The notes: generated by a model not told the origin, from the sequence alone. 64,000 bases of DNA from Clostridiales bacterium Firm_04 (GCA_001603005.1 LVAJ01000026.1:1-64000), one strand, 5' to 3'; positions 16,562 through 24,367 are shown, counted from the stretch's first letter. Made by a program: numbers and translations.

Positions 16562-17799
16562 GAGGAAATGTCCGGCGTGATTCCAAGCACCGCATCCTTC
16601 GTGCAGGCGAATCCATCCGTGCGGACGGCAAGTACCAGTTCAAGTACTATGTAAATGGTAAGGCGAAGTTCGTGTACAGTTGGCGGCTGGAGCCTACAGA
16701 CAAGCTCCCGATCGGCAAGCAGCCGTGTGCGTCACTGCGTGAACTGGAAAAGCAGATCGGTTACGACCTTGATGCGATGGTTGATCCGCAGCAGAAGAAC
16801 ATCACAGTTCTTGCCCTTGTGGAGCGTTACCTGAAAACCAAGACCGGAACCAAGCCGCAGACGAAATCCAATTACAGATTTGTGGTGAACATCCTGAAAA
16901 ACGAACCGTTCAGCGGCAAGAAGATCGGAGCAATCAAGACCTCGGATGCAAAGCTGTTCCTGATTAAGCTGCAGAGCGACGGCAGGGGCTACAGCACGGT
17001 CAAAACGGTGCGCGGTGTTCTGCGACCTGCTTTTCAGATGGCGGTCGATGATGACATTATCGTCAAGAACCCGTTTGGCTTCCAGCTTGCAGGCGTGGTG
17101 GTCAACGACAGCAAGACCAGAGAAGCCATCACCCGTGAACAGATGCGCAAGTTCCTGAGATTCGTACACGACGACAACACTTACTGCAAATACTACGAAG
17201 CAGTCTACATCCTGTTTCATACCGGGATGCGTATTTCCGAATTCTGCGGGCTGACGCTCCGGGACATTGACCTGCAAAACCGTGTGGTTAATATTGACCA
17301 CCAGCTTCAGCGCACTTCCGATATGCAGTATGTGATCCAGTCCACCAAGACCAATGCCGGAAAGCGGCAGATTCCGATTACCGAGGATGTTGCCCGCTGC
17401 TTTCAGGCGATTATCGAGGACAGGGGCAAACCGAAGAAAGAGCAGTTCGTGGACGGATACTGCGGCTTCCTCTACTTCGACGAGGACGGTATGCCGCTGG
17501 TCGCCCTGCACTGGGAACACCGCTTCAACCGCATGGTGAAGAAGTATAACGAGATTTACCGGGTGCAGATGCCAAACATCACGCCTCACGTCTGCCGCCA
17601 TACCTATTGCAGCAATCAGGCAAAGTCAGGCATGAACCCGAAAACGCTGCAATACCTCATGGGGCACAGCGAAATCGGAGTTACGCTGGACGTTTATACC
17701 CATCTGGGGCTGGAGGACGCTGCTGCGGAGCTTCACCGCATGGAGGAAGTGCAGAACGCCCGTCACGAACTGGACAGGACAAAAGAAGAAGCAATCTGA
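16552..17799 (+). CDS. int: Tyrosine recombinase integrase, Tn916 type
   Basis: A 415-residue phage/ICE integrase. The N-terminus (about 1-65) is the beta-rich arm-binding domain of Tn916 Int. The SAM-like core-binding domain lies near 75-170, and the catalytic domain from about 190. Catalytic residues are seen as R in TGMRISEFCGL, H-x-x-R in HVCRHTY, H in LMGHSEIG and the tyrosine in TLDVYTHLG. Its length is normal. It ends the recombination module and is followed directly by a terminator-promoter repeat and cargo genes, so the attachment site should lie to the right. Confidence 0.95.
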   Translation: MGIRGNVRRDSKHRILRAGESIRADGKYQFKYYVNGKAKFVYSWRLEPTDKLPIGKQPCASLRELEKQIGYDLDAMVDPQQKNITVLALVERYLKTKTGTKPQTKSNYRFVVNILKNEPFSGKKIGAIKTSDAKLFLIKLQSDGRGYSTVKTVRGVLRPAFQMAVDDDIIVKNPFGFQLAGVVVNDSKTREAITREQMRKFLRFVHDDNTYCKYYEAVYILFHTGMRISEFCGLTLRDIDLQNRVVNIDHQLQRTSDMQYVIQSTKTNAGKRQIPITEDVARCFQAIIEDRGKPKKEQFVDGYCGFLYFDEDGMPLVALHWEHRFNRMVKKYNEIYRVQMPNITPHVCRHTYCSNQAKSGMNPKTLQYLMGHSEIGVTLDVYTHLGLEDAAAELHRMEEVQNARHELDRTKEEAI

Positions 17800-17806
17800 T
17801 GCGCTT

Positions 17807-17878
17807 GCGGCTCACTTCGGTGAGCCGCTATTTTTTTGCCTGTTTTGACTTGATGAAATGGAAGGATTATGGTATAAT
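17807..17878 (+). repeat. Terminator-promoter direct repeat, copy 1
   Basis: A hairpin (GCGGCTCAC/GTGAGCCGC) with seven T ends integrase transcription. It is followed by a promoter: -35 TTGATG (17850-17855), 17-base spacer, -10 TATAAT (17873-17878). Nearly the same string recurs at 18371-18443, upstream of the next cargo gene. Confidence 0.85.
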
Positions 17879-17916
17879 GGTATGGTACGAAAAACGTATA
17901 TAAGAGGTAAAACACT

Positions 17917-18291
17917 ATGATGAATCAATATTTTGGTGAACTGACGTATTCCATCGGTTGGAAAACAACCAGAGATATTCAGTTGTTCGGTGAAACTTAT
18001 TCAATTAAAGTGAAAATTCAAGCTTATGAACCTGAAGATAGCATTCCGCCTGCTCAGGATCAGGCTTGCCGAACATATATTGAAAATGAAGCAGAAAATC
18101 TGAAAAGTATGGAGCAACTGATGCTGGATTTCAGTTCTGATGCAGCATCCCGTTTTTCGCCGCGAACCCTATTGTTCAAAAAGAACGGCAGCTGCGCATT
18201 GCTCTGCGATGATGAACAAGACCTTGATGAAGGTATCGCAGTCTGCATTCTGCCAGAGAAAAGTGTGGAGTATCAGAGCGATTATCTCTAA
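17917..18291 (+). CDS. Unknown small cytosolic protein, cargo gene A
   Basis: A 124-residue acidic protein, not confidently recognised. It has a beta-strand start (YFGELTYSIGWKTTRDIQLFGE), a helix with ENEAENLKSMEQLML, and strands near LFKKNGSCALLCDDEQD. The layout resembles DUF6985/DUF2004-like proteins often found near toxin or immunity loci, but that is a weak impression. It has no signal or membrane segment. It is expressed from the repeat-borne promoter at 17850 and followed by the 28-base repeat at 18313. Confidence 0.7.
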   Translation: MMNQYFGELTYSIGWKTTRDIQLFGETYSIKVKIQAYEPEDSIPPAQDQACRTYIENEAENLKSMEQLMLDFSSDAASRFSPRTLLFKKNGSCALLCDDEQDLDEGIAVCILPEKSVEYQSDYL

Positions 18292-18312
18292 TCGGACGAT
18301 TCTGTAAATAAT

Positions 18313-18340
18313 ACTACCACAATTCCTTAGTAGTAAAACA
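18313..18340 (+). repeat. 28-base att-like repeat, copy 1
   Basis: The 28 bases match 19466-19493 at 27 positions. The repeat carries a small inverted repeat ACTAC...GTAGT. It lies just after cargo gene A, in non-coding DNA. Similarity continues more weakly for about 15 bases (TTTCTACTAC against TTTACTACTA). Confidence 0.8.
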
Positions 18341-18370
18341 CCCCGATTTCTACTACGATTTTACTAGGTT

Positions 18371-18443
18371 GCGGCTCACTTGAAGTGAGCCGTTATTTTT
18401 TTGCCTGTTTTGACTTGATGAATTGGAAGGATTATGGTATAAT
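18371..18443 (+). repeat. Terminator-promoter direct repeat, copy 2
   Basis: GCGGCTCACTTGAAGTGAGC forms a hairpin followed by seven T, then -35 TTGATG (18415-18420), 17-base spacer and -10 TATAAT (18438-18443). Apart from a few bases and a one-base loop change it repeats 17807-17878. It drives the hydrolase gene at 18500. Confidence 0.85.
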
Positions 18444-18499
18444 GGAATGGGACGATCAGAATTGATGATGACAGATTGAGAAATATGGGGAGGAATCAA

Positions 18500-19483
18500 A
18501 TGGCTTGGCGTGATTTATCAAAGGAAGAGAAAAAAAGAAGAAGAAAGCGCTCTAATATCATCGTAAGTATTGTTTTGATCGCTTTGCTTTTGGCTGGCTT
18601 TTTGCTCTTTCACCCGCTGACGGTAACGCATAATCTAAACATGCTGACAGAAAAGGGATATTATAATCCTGTATCTGTCGGAGATTATTCGCTGAATCTG
18701 CTGAAATTCGGCAATGAGAACGGCAACCATAAGATTGTTGCACTGGCAGGATTCGACGTAGGTGACAGCTCCGTATCCATGCGGAAAATGACTGCTGAAC
18801 TGGAAATCGATAATCAGGTCATTTTCCTTGACCGTGCAGGCTATGGCGCAAGCGATGATACAAAAGCGGATATGCATGTAGGTACAATCGTCGAAGATTA
18901 CCGGACTGCACTGAGAAATGCCAATGTGGAAGCGCCGTATACCTTAATGGCGCATTCCTTAGCAGGCGTTTACGCTTCTTATTGGGTAAGTCAATATCCT
19001 GATGAGATCGACAGCGTGATTCTTTTAGACACCACATGGTTATTAGATGAAAATGCCGAAGATAATGTTACTTCTATGGTGATTTCACAGTATTTGCAGT
19101 TTTTGGCGGCGAAAACCGGGTTAGTTGATCTGCTCATGCCGTCCTCCGTTGACGGAACAAAAGAGGAAAAGAAAACCGCAAAAGCCCTCACTTCTATGAC
19201 AATGGATTCCTGCGCACTCATCTCCGAAGTGAAACTTGAACCGGAGAATATCAAAGATACCCTTGCAGTTCTTTCGCCGAATGATATTCCGAAATTATAC
19301 ATACAATGCGGAAAAGAACTTCCAGATGAGGCGAGAAAAAATCTGGAGCGCTATACAGACAGGCTCGGTAATTGTCAGATTGCATTACTCGACTCCGGTC
19401 ATTTGATGTACTTGGAAAAGCCTGATGAAACCGGTAAAATCATTCGGAACTTTATAGATGAAAAAACTACCCCAATTCCTTAG
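18500..19483 (+). CDS. Membrane-anchored alpha/beta hydrolase, cargo gene B
   Basis: A 327-residue protein. A very basic N-terminus (KEEKKRRRKRSN) precedes one transmembrane helix (about 20-38, IIVSIVLIALLLAGFLLF), then an extracellular alpha/beta hydrolase: DRAGYGASDD, nucleophile elbow A-H-S-L-A-G, LLDTTWL and late DSGHLMY with the His. The ATG at 18500 has GGGGAGG. Its last codons and stop lie inside the 28-base repeat (19466-19493), as seen when an attachment site overlaps a gene end. Substrate unknown. Confidence 0.87.
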   Translation: MAWRDLSKEEKKRRRKRSNIIVSIVLIALLLAGFLLFHPLTVTHNLNMLTEKGYYNPVSVGDYSLNLLKFGNENGNHKIVALAGFDVGDSSVSMRKMTAELEIDNQVIFLDRAGYGASDDTKADMHVGTIVEDYRTALRNANVEAPYTLMAHSLAGVYASYWVSQYPDEIDSVILLDTTWLLDENAEDNVTSMVISQYLQFLAAKTGLVDLLMPSSVDGTKEEKKTAKALTSMTMDSCALISEVKLEPENIKDTLAVLSPNDIPKLYIQCGKELPDEARKNLERYTDRLGNCQIALLDSGHLMYLEKPDETGKIIRNFIDEKTTPIP

Positions 19484-19493
19484 TAGTAAAACA
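19466..19493 (+). repeat. 28-base att-like repeat, copy 2; probable element/chromosome border
   Basis: Copy of 18313-18340 with one mismatch, here encoding the C-terminal TTPIP and stop of cargo gene B. To its right the base composition and gene content become ordinary chromosome (phosphatase, deformylase), so this is the best candidate for the right attachment site. The matching left site should be outside the window. Confidence 0.55.
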
Positions 19494-19604
19494 TCCTGTG
19501 TTTACTACTAACGATGTCCTTAGAATGCTAAGATTTGCCGCAATTTACTTTAGTTACCCTGAATTTTGACAGAATCAATACACCTGTTCGTCAAAGTATA
19601 CAAA

Positions 19605-19636
19605 GGCAAATCGCGGCAAAACACGGCAAATCACGG
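19605..19636 (+). repeat. Short tandem repeat before the phosphatase gene
   Basis: Three 10-base units GGCAAATCGC, GGCAAAACAC and GGCAAATCAC run into the GGAGG ribosome binding site of the next gene. They may affect translation or simply be slippage. Confidence 0.7.
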
Positions 19637-19648
19637 AGGTTTCAGGCT

Positions 19649-20125
19649 ATGATAAAGGTTATGTTTGTTTGCCACGGCAACATCTGCCGTTCGCCGATGG
19701 CAGAGATGATTCTGAAAGACATGGTGCGCCGGCGCGGCATTGCTGACCGCTTTGTGATCGCATCGAGCGCGACAAGCACCGAGGAGATCTGGGGCGACAC
19801 CGGCAATCCGGTCTATCCGCCCGCGAAGGATGAGCTGCACCGCCGCGGCATCCCCTGCGAACCGCACTATGCCGTGCAGCTGACAAAGCGAGACTATGCC
19901 GCATACGATCTCCTGATCGGCATGGACAGCATGAACCTGCGCAATATGCAGCGCATCACCGGCGGCGACCGCGACGGCAAGATCCACAAGCTGCTCGAAT
20001 TTGCCGGCGAATCCGACGATGTCTCGGATCCGTGGTACAGCGGAAAATTCGGCAAGGCTTATGACGATATTGCAAGGGGCTGCGAAGGTCTGCTCCAATA
20101 CCTCGAAAGGAACGGCAAACTATGA
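19649..20125 (+). CDS. Low-molecular-weight protein tyrosine phosphatase
   Basis: A 158-residue protein with the N-terminal active-site loop C-H-G-N-I-C-R-S-P (C-x5-R) and the general acid in S-D-P-W-Y near the end, both standard for the family. The start at 19649 is chosen for CACGGAGG upstream and the normal FVCHGNICRS spacing; a longer in-frame start at 19535 adds no conserved sequence. Cytosolic. It overlaps the deformylase start by four bases. It would dephosphorylate tyrosine on proteins, perhaps exopolysaccharide kinases, which is inference. Confidence 0.94.
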   Translation: MIKVMFVCHGNICRSPMAEMILKDMVRRRGIADRFVIASSATSTEEIWGDTGNPVYPPAKDELHRRGIPCEPHYAVQLTKRDYAAYDLLIGMDSMNLRNMQRITGGDRDGKIHKLLEFAGESDDVSDPWYSGKFGKAYDDIARGCEGLLQYLERNGKL

Positions 20126-20538
20126 TCCGACCGATTTGCAGGGACACGCTCCTGCTCTCCAAGCCCGCCGAAAAAGCAACCGCCGCCGACCTGCCGACCG
20201 TGCAGGATCTGCGCGACACCCTGCTCGCAAATGCGGACCGCTGCGTCGGCATGGCGGCAAACATGATCGGCGTACCGAAGCGCATCATTGCGGTGCTGCT
20301 GCCCGGAACCGCCCTGCCCATTCTTATGCTCAATCCCGAGATCACGGCAAAATCCGGCGCCTACAAGACCGCCGAGGGCTGCCTGTCGCTCGCCGGCGAG
20401 CGCGAGACCACACGTTTCCGCACGATCACCGTGCGCTGGCAGGATCTCTCCATGCAGCCGCAGAAGCGCCGCTTTGAGGGCTACCCCGCCCAGATCATTC
20501 AGCATGAAATCGACCATTGCAGCGGCATTCTGATCTGA
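20122..20538 (+). CDS. def: Peptide deformylase-like protein
   Basis: A 138-residue metal-dependent deformylase: motif II EGCLS supplies the Cys ligand, and motif III Q-H-E-I-D-H supplies two His ligands and the catalytic Glu. Motif I, usually G-x-G-x-A-A-x-Q, reads VGMAANMIG, so the oxyanion-binding Gln is replaced by Met. It is shorter than typical deformylases (about 150-185). It would remove formyl from new polypeptides. It may be an accessory isozyme, since it is coupled to a phosphatase gene and not to fmt. Confidence 0.88.
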   Translation: MIRPICRDTLLLSKPAEKATAADLPTVQDLRDTLLANADRCVGMAANMIGVPKRIIAVLLPGTALPILMLNPEITAKSGAYKTAEGCLSLAGERETTRFRTITVRWQDLSMQPQKRRFEGYPAQIIQHEIDHCSGILI

Positions 20539-20604
20539 CCAGACTGAACACGGGATTTCATACAGTCTCCCCCTATCAGTCGCGTTTCGCAATGCGCTTA
20601 TCAT

Positions 20605-20709
20605 TGGGGGCAGTCACAAATGAGAAGCCGCCCCGCGGCGTGGACTGCAAATGTTGGGCGAGCCACGCTGCCGCACTCCGGAGAGAAATGCCAGCGCGGG
20701 CTCCGCGCG
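20605..20709 (+). repeat. R1 intergenic repeat, copy a
   Basis: About 105 bases matching the R1 family (core AGAAGCCG...GCGGCGT, TGTTGGGCGAGCCACGC, then CTCCGGAG and a terminal GGGCTCC). This copy is more diverged at both ends. It sits directly before the ExbB-like operon promoter. Confidence 0.75.
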
Positions 20710-20710
20710 C

Positions 20711-20739
20711 TTGACAAAGCAGACGGAACGGAGTATAAT
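20711..20739 (+). promoter_or_regulatory. Promoter of the ExbB/ExbD-like operon
   Basis: -35 TTGACA (20711-20716), 17-base spacer, -10 TATAAT (20734-20739): a full consensus sigma-A promoter, two bases after R1 copy a. Confidence 0.85.
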
Positions 20740-20779
20740 GTCTGTATATGTCGGATTTTGACGAAAGGGGGGCGCCTGA

Positions 20780-21241
20780 ATGGATGCTCTGCGCAAAATG
20801 CTGCCGCATCTGTTTTCGCAGGACTGGTATATCGGAGTATGGGCGGTCATGACCGCCGTGCTGTTTTTTCTCACACGCCGCATGACCAAGGATGTGCAGG
20901 AGCTGCTGCAAAATCCGCAGTCTGACCTGAAAATTTTCCGGCAGCAGCGCCAAAGACTGAACACGCTGTATTCCGTCTTCACGACATTCATCTCCATTTT
21001 TCCGCTCTGGGGTATGTTCGGAACGGTCACGTCCCTGCTGGGACTGGACATGTCCGGTGATCTGACGCTCGTGCAGGAGAACTTTTTCACGGCGCTGACC
21101 TCGACGGCATGGGGCATTTTGTTTGCAATCGGATTCAAGGTGCTGAATGCGATCTTTGTCGGCAGCAATGCCGAGGAAGTGCTGGAAAAATCCGGCAGGA
21201 TCCTCGAACGGCATCTGAAGCCGAACAGGGAGCGCCTATGA
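20780..21241 (+). CDS. MotA/TolQ/ExbB-like proton channel protein
   Basis: A 153-residue membrane protein. It has an N-terminal transmembrane helix (about 14-33), a basic cytosolic segment KIFRQQRQRLNTLY, then two helices, VFTTFISIFPLWGMFGTVTSLLG and the segment with ENFFTALTSTAWGILFAIG. The GMFGTVTSLLG and TALTSTAWG motifs are the hallmark of the ExbB/TolQ/MotA core. It is shorter than ExbB (about 240). It overlaps the next gene (ATGA), which encodes the ExbD-like partner. It would conduct ions to power a mechanical or envelope process, but no TonB or outer membrane is expected here. Confidence 0.85.
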   Translation: MDALRKMLPHLFSQDWYIGVWAVMTAVLFFLTRRMTKDVQELLQNPQSDLKIFRQQRQRLNTLYSVFTTFISIFPLWGMFGTVTSLLGLDMSGDLTLVQENFFTALTSTAWGILFAIGFKVLNAIFVGSNAEEVLEKSGRILERHLKPNRERL

Positions 21242-21834
21242 AGCGCGCAAAAGAGGTCCTGCTCGATTTTACGCCGCTGCTCGATGTGACCATGATCCTG
21301 CTGTTCTTCTTTGTCCTGTTCAGCCGCATCGGCGTGGACGGCATCCGGCAGGACGCGGAACAGACCTATCAGCAGGCGCAGTCAGTGCAGGCAGAAGCCG
21401 CACAGATCATGAAGGATGCAGAAGCAGTCCGGAAGGATGCGGAACAAATGCGCAGGGATGCCGAGCAGAAAATGCAGATCCTTGCGGAAGCAGATGAAAA
21501 CAGCGCAGAATCCGCCGAGGCAATGCTCGCTTTTTCGCGCGGGGAAAACTACCGCCTGCGCCTGAAAATGGAGCCGGACGGCTGGGTGCTGCGGATCTAT
21601 CACGGCAAAGATCTTGTAGATGCGCTCGCAGACAGCAGCGATTTTTCCGGCGATCTGCTGGATTCGCTCGAACGCATCGGCTGGGAGCCGGAGCAGACAC
21701 AGCTCTGCGCGTTCTGCTATGAAGCAGCCGATCCCGGCAGCCGCGCCGCCTATCAGCGCGTTTCCGATGCACTGGACACCGCACGCAAACAATATCCGCA
21801 TGTCTATATCTCCGAAATGGATCTGTCACAATGA
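21238..21834 (+). CDS. ExbD/TolR/MotB-like stator protein with coiled coil
   Basis: A 198-residue protein starting in the cytosol with LLDFTPLLDVTMILLFFFVLF: one transmembrane helix carrying the conserved Asp (PLLD-x-x) used for proton transfer in ExbD/TolR. After it comes a heptad-rich coiled coil (about 40-85, repeated K-D-A-E-x-x-R) and a C-terminal domain (about 100-198) with strands and helices, not clearly OmpA. It is translationally coupled to the ExbB-like gene. The long coiled coil is unusual for ExbD and recalls stator-type proteins. Confidence 0.8.
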   Translation: MKRAKEVLLDFTPLLDVTMILLFFFVLFSRIGVDGIRQDAEQTYQQAQSVQAEAAQIMKDAEAVRKDAEQMRRDAEQKMQILAEADENSAESAEAMLAFSRGENYRLRLKMEPDGWVLRIYHGKDLVDALADSSDFSGDLLDSLERIGWEPEQTQLCAFCYEAADPGSRAAYQRVSDALDTARKQYPHVYISEMDLSQ

Positions 21835-21847
21835 AAGGATGTAAAAT

Positions 21848-22300
21848 ATGAAAAAATTTCTTGCAATCATGATTATTCTGCTGCTGGTTGCAGCGATCGT
21901 CGTTCTGTTCCTGCTGACAGGCGGGCTCGGCTTCGGCAAGGGCAAAAATGAGGGCAGCGGCACGGATTCCGGCACATCGTCCTCTGCGGCGGTCAGCGAG
22001 GCATCCGATTCGGAATCGTCGGTCGAATCTTCGGAAGAATCCTCTGAATCGTCCGCGGAAGAATCTGCGGCAGAAACGGTCATCGAGGAGAAAACCTATG
22101 TCGATGTGACTGTCAGCGAAAACAGCTATCTCTATCAGAACAACGCAATGGATCTGGACGCGCTGCTCGCGGAGCTCGAAAAACTGGATGCAGGCGTGAT
22201 CGTCCGGATCGGCGACCAGAACGCATCGCTGAAAGCCTATGAGGATCTGACGGCTGCACTCGGCGAAAAGAATATCACATTCGAGGATGCGGACGCTTAA
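21848..22300 (+). CDS. Single-pass membrane protein with ExbD-like outer domain
   Basis: A 150-residue protein with one N-terminal transmembrane helix (about 4-25), a low-complexity Ser/Glu linker (about 32-78), and a C-terminal domain of about 70 residues: VDVTVSENSYLYQN, a helix LDALLAELEKL, GVIVRIGD, a helix, and ITFED. That strand-helix order matches the extracytoplasmic ExbD/TolR domain. It lacks the Pro-Leu-Leu-Asp helix of the gene upstream. It is probably the third part of the same envelope complex. The function is inferred. Confidence 0.7.
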   Translation: MKKFLAIMIILLLVAAIVVLFLLTGGLGFGKGKNEGSGTDSGTSSSAAVSEASDSESSVESSEESSESSAEESAAETVIEEKTYVDVTVSENSYLYQNNAMDLDALLAELEKLDAGVIVRIGDQNASLKAYEDLTAALGEKNITFEDADA

Positions 22301-22330
22301 TACGCCCGCAGCATCCGACCAAAACAAAAA

Positions 22331-22363
22331 GCAGGCAGACGCATCACGCATCTGCCTGCTTCG
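22331..22363. terminator. Hairpin between convergent genes
   Basis: GCAGGCAGA (22331-22339) pairs with TCTGCCTGC (22351-22359), with T-rich bases after it and an A-rich tract before it. It probably stops transcription from both sides. Confidence 0.8.
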
Positions 22364-22375
22364 TTTTGCAGAACA

Positions 22376-22621
22376 TCATTCCGAGAGATAATTGCGGACA
22401 AGAACCTGCATCAGCTCGTCGCGGTCAATGTGCCGGATCAGGCTGCGGGCATTCTTATGTACCGTAATATAAGTCGGATCCTCGGAGAGAATATATCCGA
22501 CGATCTGATTGATCGGATTGTAGCCCTTTTCGTTCAGCGCATCATAGACCGTGCGCAGAATTTGCAGCATTTCTTGCTCGCGTTCCGCAGAAAGCGAAAA
22601 TGTAATTGTTTTATCAGACAT
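22376..22621 (-). CDS. ireB: IreB family regulatory phosphoprotein (UPF0297)
   Basis: An 81-residue protein with the family signature [22 protein letters not shown], then an Arg/Asp-rich helix ([20 protein letters not shown]). The start MSDKTITF at 22621 has AAGGAG upstream; a longer start at 22642 has none. IreB is a small negative regulator phosphorylated by the PASTA kinase IreK/PrkC and affects cell-wall stress and cephalosporin tolerance in enterococci. Here it stands alone, without the usual ruvX and DUF1292 neighbours. Confidence 0.92.
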   Translation of the reverse strand: MSDKTITFSLSAEREQEMLQILRTVYDALNEKGYNPINQIVGYILSEDPTYITVHKNARSLIRHIDRDELMQVLVRNYLSE

Positions 22622-22678
22622 GTATCTGGCTCCTTTCATCACCGATTATCCTGCACTTCCCTCTTTCATACCATTCCT

Positions 22679-22707
22679 ATTATACAGCAAATGCAGACAG
22701 ACTGCAA
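22679..22707 (-). promoter_or_regulatory. ireB promoter
   Basis: Minus strand: -35 TTGCAG (22707-22702), 17-base spacer, -10 TATAAT (22684-22679). Confidence 0.75.
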
Positions 22708-22835
22708 GCGATTTGCAAAAAAATTGGCATCTTGCCTATTATCAGCATCCATTTTTGGCAGTTATGCACATGCAGCACAACTGCCCGCATCGCACAGAGC
22801 GGATCTGCCTGCACGATGCGGACAGCGGATGCGGT

Positions 22836-23012
22836 TCAGCGGAACTCGGTGCGCTTGACAAAGGACGCGCAGTCCACGCATTCCTTGACAGAGGGATCCG
22901 GCTCATGCGTATCAATGTGCACCTGATCGAGCGTGCAGAAATGCTCGCTGCAAAGATTATGCCGGCACTGATCGACGGTGCAGTGAATGTTCGGGTTCTT
23001 CCGTTCGTTCAT
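22836..23012 (-). CDS. DUF1540 domain protein, four-cysteine
   Basis: A 58-residue protein (N-P-N-I-H-C-T-V-D-Q-C-R-H-N then C, and a final C-V-D-C pair). The spacing of Cys residues matches DUF1540, small probably metal-binding proteins common in Clostridia. The start at 23012 has GGAG at a good distance, while a longer in-frame start at 23111 does not look coding. Its role is unknown; relatives are often linked to sporulation or stress. Confidence 0.78.
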   Translation of the reverse strand: MNERKNPNIHCTVDQCRHNLCSEHFCTLDQVHIDTHEPDPSVKECVDCASFVKRTEFR

Positions 23013-23342
23013 GAGAAATCGCTCCTTTCGGGCAGTCCTTTGCGGCTGCCTGCATGCAGTATGCGCAAAAATCATGCATTTATGCGCTGTACGCATCATA
23101 TCATAAAACATAAGCAGATACGTTCATTTCACATGCGATACGCAAGAAAATCAAACCACATCGGATTTGGGAGAAAAAAAGAGGATACAGAAGAATACTG
23201 CCGGAATTTTTCACAAAATCGCCGTATTTGCTCCCCCGCACGGAATTTGTCATTTTTTGCGTCTTGCAAATCGTGCGCGAATATGTTAGAATGAATACAT
23301 AGGGCGCCGCAGAGAAGCGGGCGCGGAAAGGAGGATTTCGGT
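23013..23342. other. Intergenic region with NfeD operon promoter
   Basis: 330 bases between divergent genes. The only clear signal is a rightward promoter: -35 TTGCAA (23264-23269), 17-base spacer, -10 TAGAAT (23287-23292), followed by AAAGGAGG before 23343. Nothing coding is seen. Confidence 0.7.
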
Positions 23343-23801
23343 ATGGCATATCTCATCTTCTGGGGCATCATTTTCGTTGTCGCACTGATCGCGGAAATTG
23401 CTTCCATGCAGCTCATCAGTATCTGGTTCGCACTCGGCGCGGTCGGCGCATTCATTGCGGCAATGATGAACTGCGGCTTTGCAGCACAGCTCGGCATTTT
23501 CGTCATCGTTTCCGTGTTCCTGCTGCTTCTGACAAGACCGCTGCTCTCTAAGCTGCGTGTCCGGCAGGAGCCGCGTACCAATGCGGATAAGCTTGTCGGC
23601 GAATCGGCTGTCATCATCGAGGAGGTCAATCCGGCACTCGGCACCGGCAGAGCAAAGACCGGCGGCGTGGACTGGATCGCGGTCTCGGAGACCGGAGAGA
23701 TCCTTCCGCCCGATACCATTGTGCTGGTTACGCGCGTGGAAGGCGCCAAGCTGTACGTGCGGCGGGCGGACGACTTTGCAAAGCCGTTTGAACGCATGTG
23801 A
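23343..23801 (+). CDS. NfeD-like membrane protein
   Basis: A 152-residue protein with two to three N-terminal transmembrane helices (about 4-25, 30-50 and 52-68) and a C-terminal OB-fold domain (DKLVGESAVIIEEVNPALGTGRAKTGGVDW ... VLVTRVEGAKLYV), the short NfeD type. NfeD proteins pair with SPFH/flotillin proteins in membrane microdomains, and two SPFH genes follow at once. The stop overlaps the region of the next start. Confidence 0.92.
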   Translation: MAYLIFWGIIFVVALIAEIASMQLISIWFALGAVGAFIAAMMNCGFAAQLGIFVIVSVFLLLLTRPLLSKLRVRQEPRTNADKLVGESAVIIEEVNPALGTGRAKTGGVDWIAVSETGEILPPDTIVLVTRVEGAKLYVRRADDFAKPFERM

Positions 23802-23812
23802 AAGGAGCAGGC

Positions 23813-24367
23813 ATGATTCCGACTATGCGCCCCGCTGCTGCTTTCATAGGGGTTGTTCCGGTGATGTTCGCCGTCATCTGTGCGATCATCATTATCTGTA
23901 TCATCGCGAGCATCCGGAAGGTGCCGGCGGACAAAGCGTATGTCGCAAAAATGTACGGCGCACCGGATTCAGCAGGCAGCAGAAAGATCCTGCGCGAAGG
24001 CGTGCATTTTCTGATACCGTTTCTCACGCAGATCACACAGGTCATCCCGCTCACAGAGCAGCATCTGGACTGCCCGCAGCAAATCTGCAATTCCGCAGAC
24101 GGTCAGAAGCTTCTGTACCGCATTTCAGCTGACTGGCAGATCACGGATCCGGAACGCTTCATGAACAGCATCTCACAGCCGGAGCAATCTCTGGCAAAGC
24201 TTTTACAGCAGTCAGCAAACACGCTGATCGCTGCGGAACCGGCACAAAATGTGCTTGCGGATCCGCATGCAGCTTCGGAACGCCTGAAAGCAGCGCTGAG
24301 CCCGGCGGCTGCACAGTGGGGCGTTTCGGTCTTACAGATCGGCTTTACCGCCGAAGCCGGCAGCTGA
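23813..24367 (+). CDS. Short SPFH/band 7 protein
   Basis: A 184-residue protein with one N-terminal transmembrane helix (about 10-32) and a partial SPFH domain: KVPADKAYVAKMYGAPD, EGVHFLIPFLTQITQVIPL, DGQKLLYRISADWQITDPERF. It lacks the long C-terminal coiled coil of full members. AAAGGAG precedes the ATG at 23813. It may be a truncated paralogue of the gene at 24412 that mixes with it, which is inference. It is in one operon with NfeD. Confidence 0.85.
   Translation: MIPTMRPAAAFIGVVPVMFAVICAIIIICIIASIRKVPADKAYVAKMYGAPDSAGSRKILREGVHFLIPFLTQITQVIPLTEQHLDCPQQICNSADGQKLLYRISADWQITDPERFMNSISQPEQSLAKLLQQSANTLIAAEPAQNVLADPHAASERLKAALSPAAAQWGVSVLQIGFTAEAGS

Noticed and set aside
19494-19648. tRNA gene as the integration target
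   Set aside because: No cloverleaf-like sequence is visible near the right border of the element.
20780-22300. Zorya defence system
   Set aside because: The ExbB/ExbD-like proteins lack the ZorA long tail and an OmpA domain, and no ZorC, ZorD or ZorE partner lies next to them.
22430-23294. Rightward open frames between the ExbD-like and NfeD genes
   Set aside because: They lie opposite ireB and the DUF1540 gene and have no ribosome binding site or domain.
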